Below are positions 62,469-64,000 of a stretch of DNA of 64,000 bases, piece by piece (position 1 is the stretch's first letter; each line of letters begins with the position of its first letter). The translations under genes were made by a program, and so were the position numbers. The notes below the pieces were generated by a model. It had not been told where the DNA came from and did no database searches. It saw only the letters and a list, made by a program, of their open reading frames with translations. Where the stretch lies: contig NW_020312700.1 of the NCBI RefSeq assembly GCF_002999335.1, forward strand, positions 372,001 through 436,000, read 5' to 3'. Origin of the DNA: Cyclospora cayetanensis. Taxonomy: Eukaryota > Apicomplexa > Conoidasida > Eucoccidiorida > Eimeriidae.

Positions 62469-63856
62469 TTAGTGGTTCTGAGGGAACCATGAAGAGGGGA
62501 AGATGACGCCTCCTGCTGCACCGAGTTTGTCTACAATGTGCTGTGCAGTCATGGATCGGCCAAAGTGCCTGAAGGCCAAAGAGGCGGCCTCCCTCGTGAC
62601 GACGCTAGCTGCATGCATGAGGAGCAGCGGCGGCAGGGCTGCAGCTTTGTCTTTGAATGGCAGGGCGAACCCTTGTTTCTCTAGTTCCCGTTCTAACTCT
62701 ACTGCGCCGCCACTAGATCTCGCTCTCTCGACCCACACAAAGGCTTGCGCCAATACTCCACAGAGAACATCCCCCTGTCCCCCCGACCTCTTAGGGGCCC
62801 CAAAGTGCCTAGGGCTTAAGCCGGAAACCGCTAGTAACACGCACTCGCACTCGCCACCACTCTCGGAAGAGCGCTGCATCTCGTAAGCTCCCAGAACATC
62901 TACTCTGCCCTTCCCGAACACGCATGGGCCCCTCAACAAGGCGGCCGCCTCATACACGCGCTGTACTGCCGGCTCACACCGGATAGACTCAGGCAACAAA
63001 CCATGCGGAGGAACTGCGGAGGAATCTCCCTGAGGCGCGTTGCCTCCAGAGGCCCCATGGAGGCCCTCCTTCTGCCGTTTGCGTAGTGCCCGCAGCAACA
63101 GCTCCAACTCGTGGGCGTTCGGAGTAAGAAGTGCTCTTGAGTAGCCAGCAAGCAAAGACAGATAGTGCTCGTTCCCGGGAATACACAGTATGCGAATCAT
63201 ATCCGCATCCAGTACCTGGAGCAGCAATATCAGCACCACATACAAACACATACATGCACACACACATACATACATACACACGTACATCTATACACACACA
63301 TGCCTATCGTCTTGTAATGCCCTTGTGAGATACCCTCTACCTACAGCCGTTACGGGATTGCCTCGCACACAAGCCCATGATGCGAAATGCTAGTAAGACT
63401 GGAGTGTAAAGCCACGGCTCACAATAGGTTTTTGGAGTGCCATGGCAAGACGCAAAAGCATGATGGAGGCCCGTTGAGTAGCAGCCGCAGCAGCTTCTGC
63501 TTCTCGGATTGCTGCACTGGTCAGAGCATGATTCATAGCTGCAGGATTTGTCGGATCTGCTGCTGCCGCCGTTTGCTCAGGTGCAGCAGACGGAGGCGCA
63601 GAACTGCCTCGATCGCCTCTGTGCATGTCTATCGCGTCCTTTATGAAATGCGACAGACGGCCTAAGCTCCCAGTCTTCTCTAAGGACTTGCGCTGCTGGT
63701 GCTGTTGCTGCGAACCTTGATGAAGCCGCGCATCTTGCTCTTCGTGGGGACGGTAGTTTGTGCTTCCCCCCAGACCGGGGCCAAGTACAATGACGTCTGC
63801 CTTGGAAAGCAGCGGTTCTGCCTGCGGCAAGGAGTTCACGGCTCTGCTGTTACTGC
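62469..63856 (-). CDS. NAXD: ATP-dependent NAD(P)H-hydrate dehydratase, 3' part
   Basis: Two exons are visible: complement 63423 to about 63856 and complement 62469-63215, joined in phase 0 (PI|VLDADM). The 5' exons lie beyond the window, so the gene is partial here. The enzyme (YjeF C-terminal/CARKD family, ribokinase-like fold) dehydrates damaged S-NADHX and S-NADPHX back to NADH and NADPH using ATP or ADP, in cytosol or mitochondria. Diagnostic blocks in order are KADVIVLGPGLGG, LQKPIVLDADMIRIL, LLTPNAHELELLL, VLLAVSGLSPRHFGAP, RSGGQGDVLCGVLAQAFVW with the catalytic Asp, and MHAASVVTREAASLAFRHF followed by GRSMTAQHIVDKLG. A ~90-residue Ser/Gln/Ala-rich insert sits between GPGLG and VLDAD, where most members have about 40 residues. 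The exon near 63856 probably starts after TAACAG, which is the weakest edge. Confidence 0.92.
63235..63302. repeat. CA/TACA microsatellite in NAXD intron
   Basis: Mixed CA and TACA repeats fill the intron between 63216 and 63422. When translated on the minus strand they give an artificial Met/Tyr/Cys/Val-rich N-terminus that should not be taken as protein. Confidence 0.93.
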
Positions 63857-64000
63857 CAATAAACAGCTCGTGTCGCGGTGTGAGGCGCGTGAGGAGTTAC
63901 GGTGACAAACGGTGGAGAACGTTCATTAGCAGACCGGAAAAAACAGTCCTTCAGATCGCTACGTCAGTGCTAAATTAAAGGACCCTGCAAGCAGCATGAG

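Noticed and set aside
63216..63287. N-terminal extension of the NAXD open frame rich in Met, Tyr, Cys and Val
   Set aside because: It is the translation of a CA/TACA microsatellite in the intron; the TCCAG acceptor and the VLDAD motif place the exon start at 63215.

Overview
The window looks like nuclear DNA of an apicomplexan parasite, most likely an eimeriid coccidian (Cyclospora or Eimeria type). Genes are split by short GT-AG introns, CAG/GCA/TGC triplet runs inside coding exons are read as poly-Gln, poly-Ala or poly-Cys, one large gene encodes a signal-peptide protein of rhoptry-neck character, and gene-poor stretches carry decayed Ty3/gypsy retroelements. The genus is an inference. No similarity search was run; gene models come from joining exons by splice sites, phase and recognisable family motifs.

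Layout. 1-9.6 kb: no convincing gene, a large inverted repeat (2.2-3.7 kb) and a decayed Ty3/gypsy copy on the minus strand (about 3.7-6.8 kb). 9.66-10.51 kb (+): a single-exon secreted coiled-coil protein. 11.86-13.70 kb (-): a two-exon protein with a mitochondrial-type presequence. 16.07-22.90 kb (-): a large multi-exon protein with WD40-like segments and a zinc-ribbon-like motif. 23.67-27.49 kb (+): a ten-exon tRNA pseudouridine synthase of the TruA/Pus3 family. 30.53-40.04 kb (+): a roughly 21-exon, roughly 2,100-residue secreted protein, tentatively a rhoptry neck protein. 45.42-50.14 kb (+): a five-exon Gln/His-rich protein kinase with several altered catalytic motifs. 52.9-57.1 kb: a second Ty3/gypsy copy, collinear with the first. 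58.78-61.22 kb (+): a complete six-exon proteasome alpha-4 subunit. 62.47 kb to beyond the right half of the last kilobase (-): the C-terminal part of an ATP-dependent NAD(P)H-hydrate dehydratase, convergent with the proteasome gene.

The genes do not form an operon-like pathway. They are ordinary eukaryotic neighbours: housekeeping (proteasome, tRNA modification, cofactor repair), regulatory (kinase, possible transcription factor) and parasite-specific secretory functions. The most notable items are the rhoptry-like gene, the divergent kinase, the unusual introns (24- and 29-nt exons, a GC-AG intron, a stop-free intron of 132 nt) and the two matched retroelement relics.
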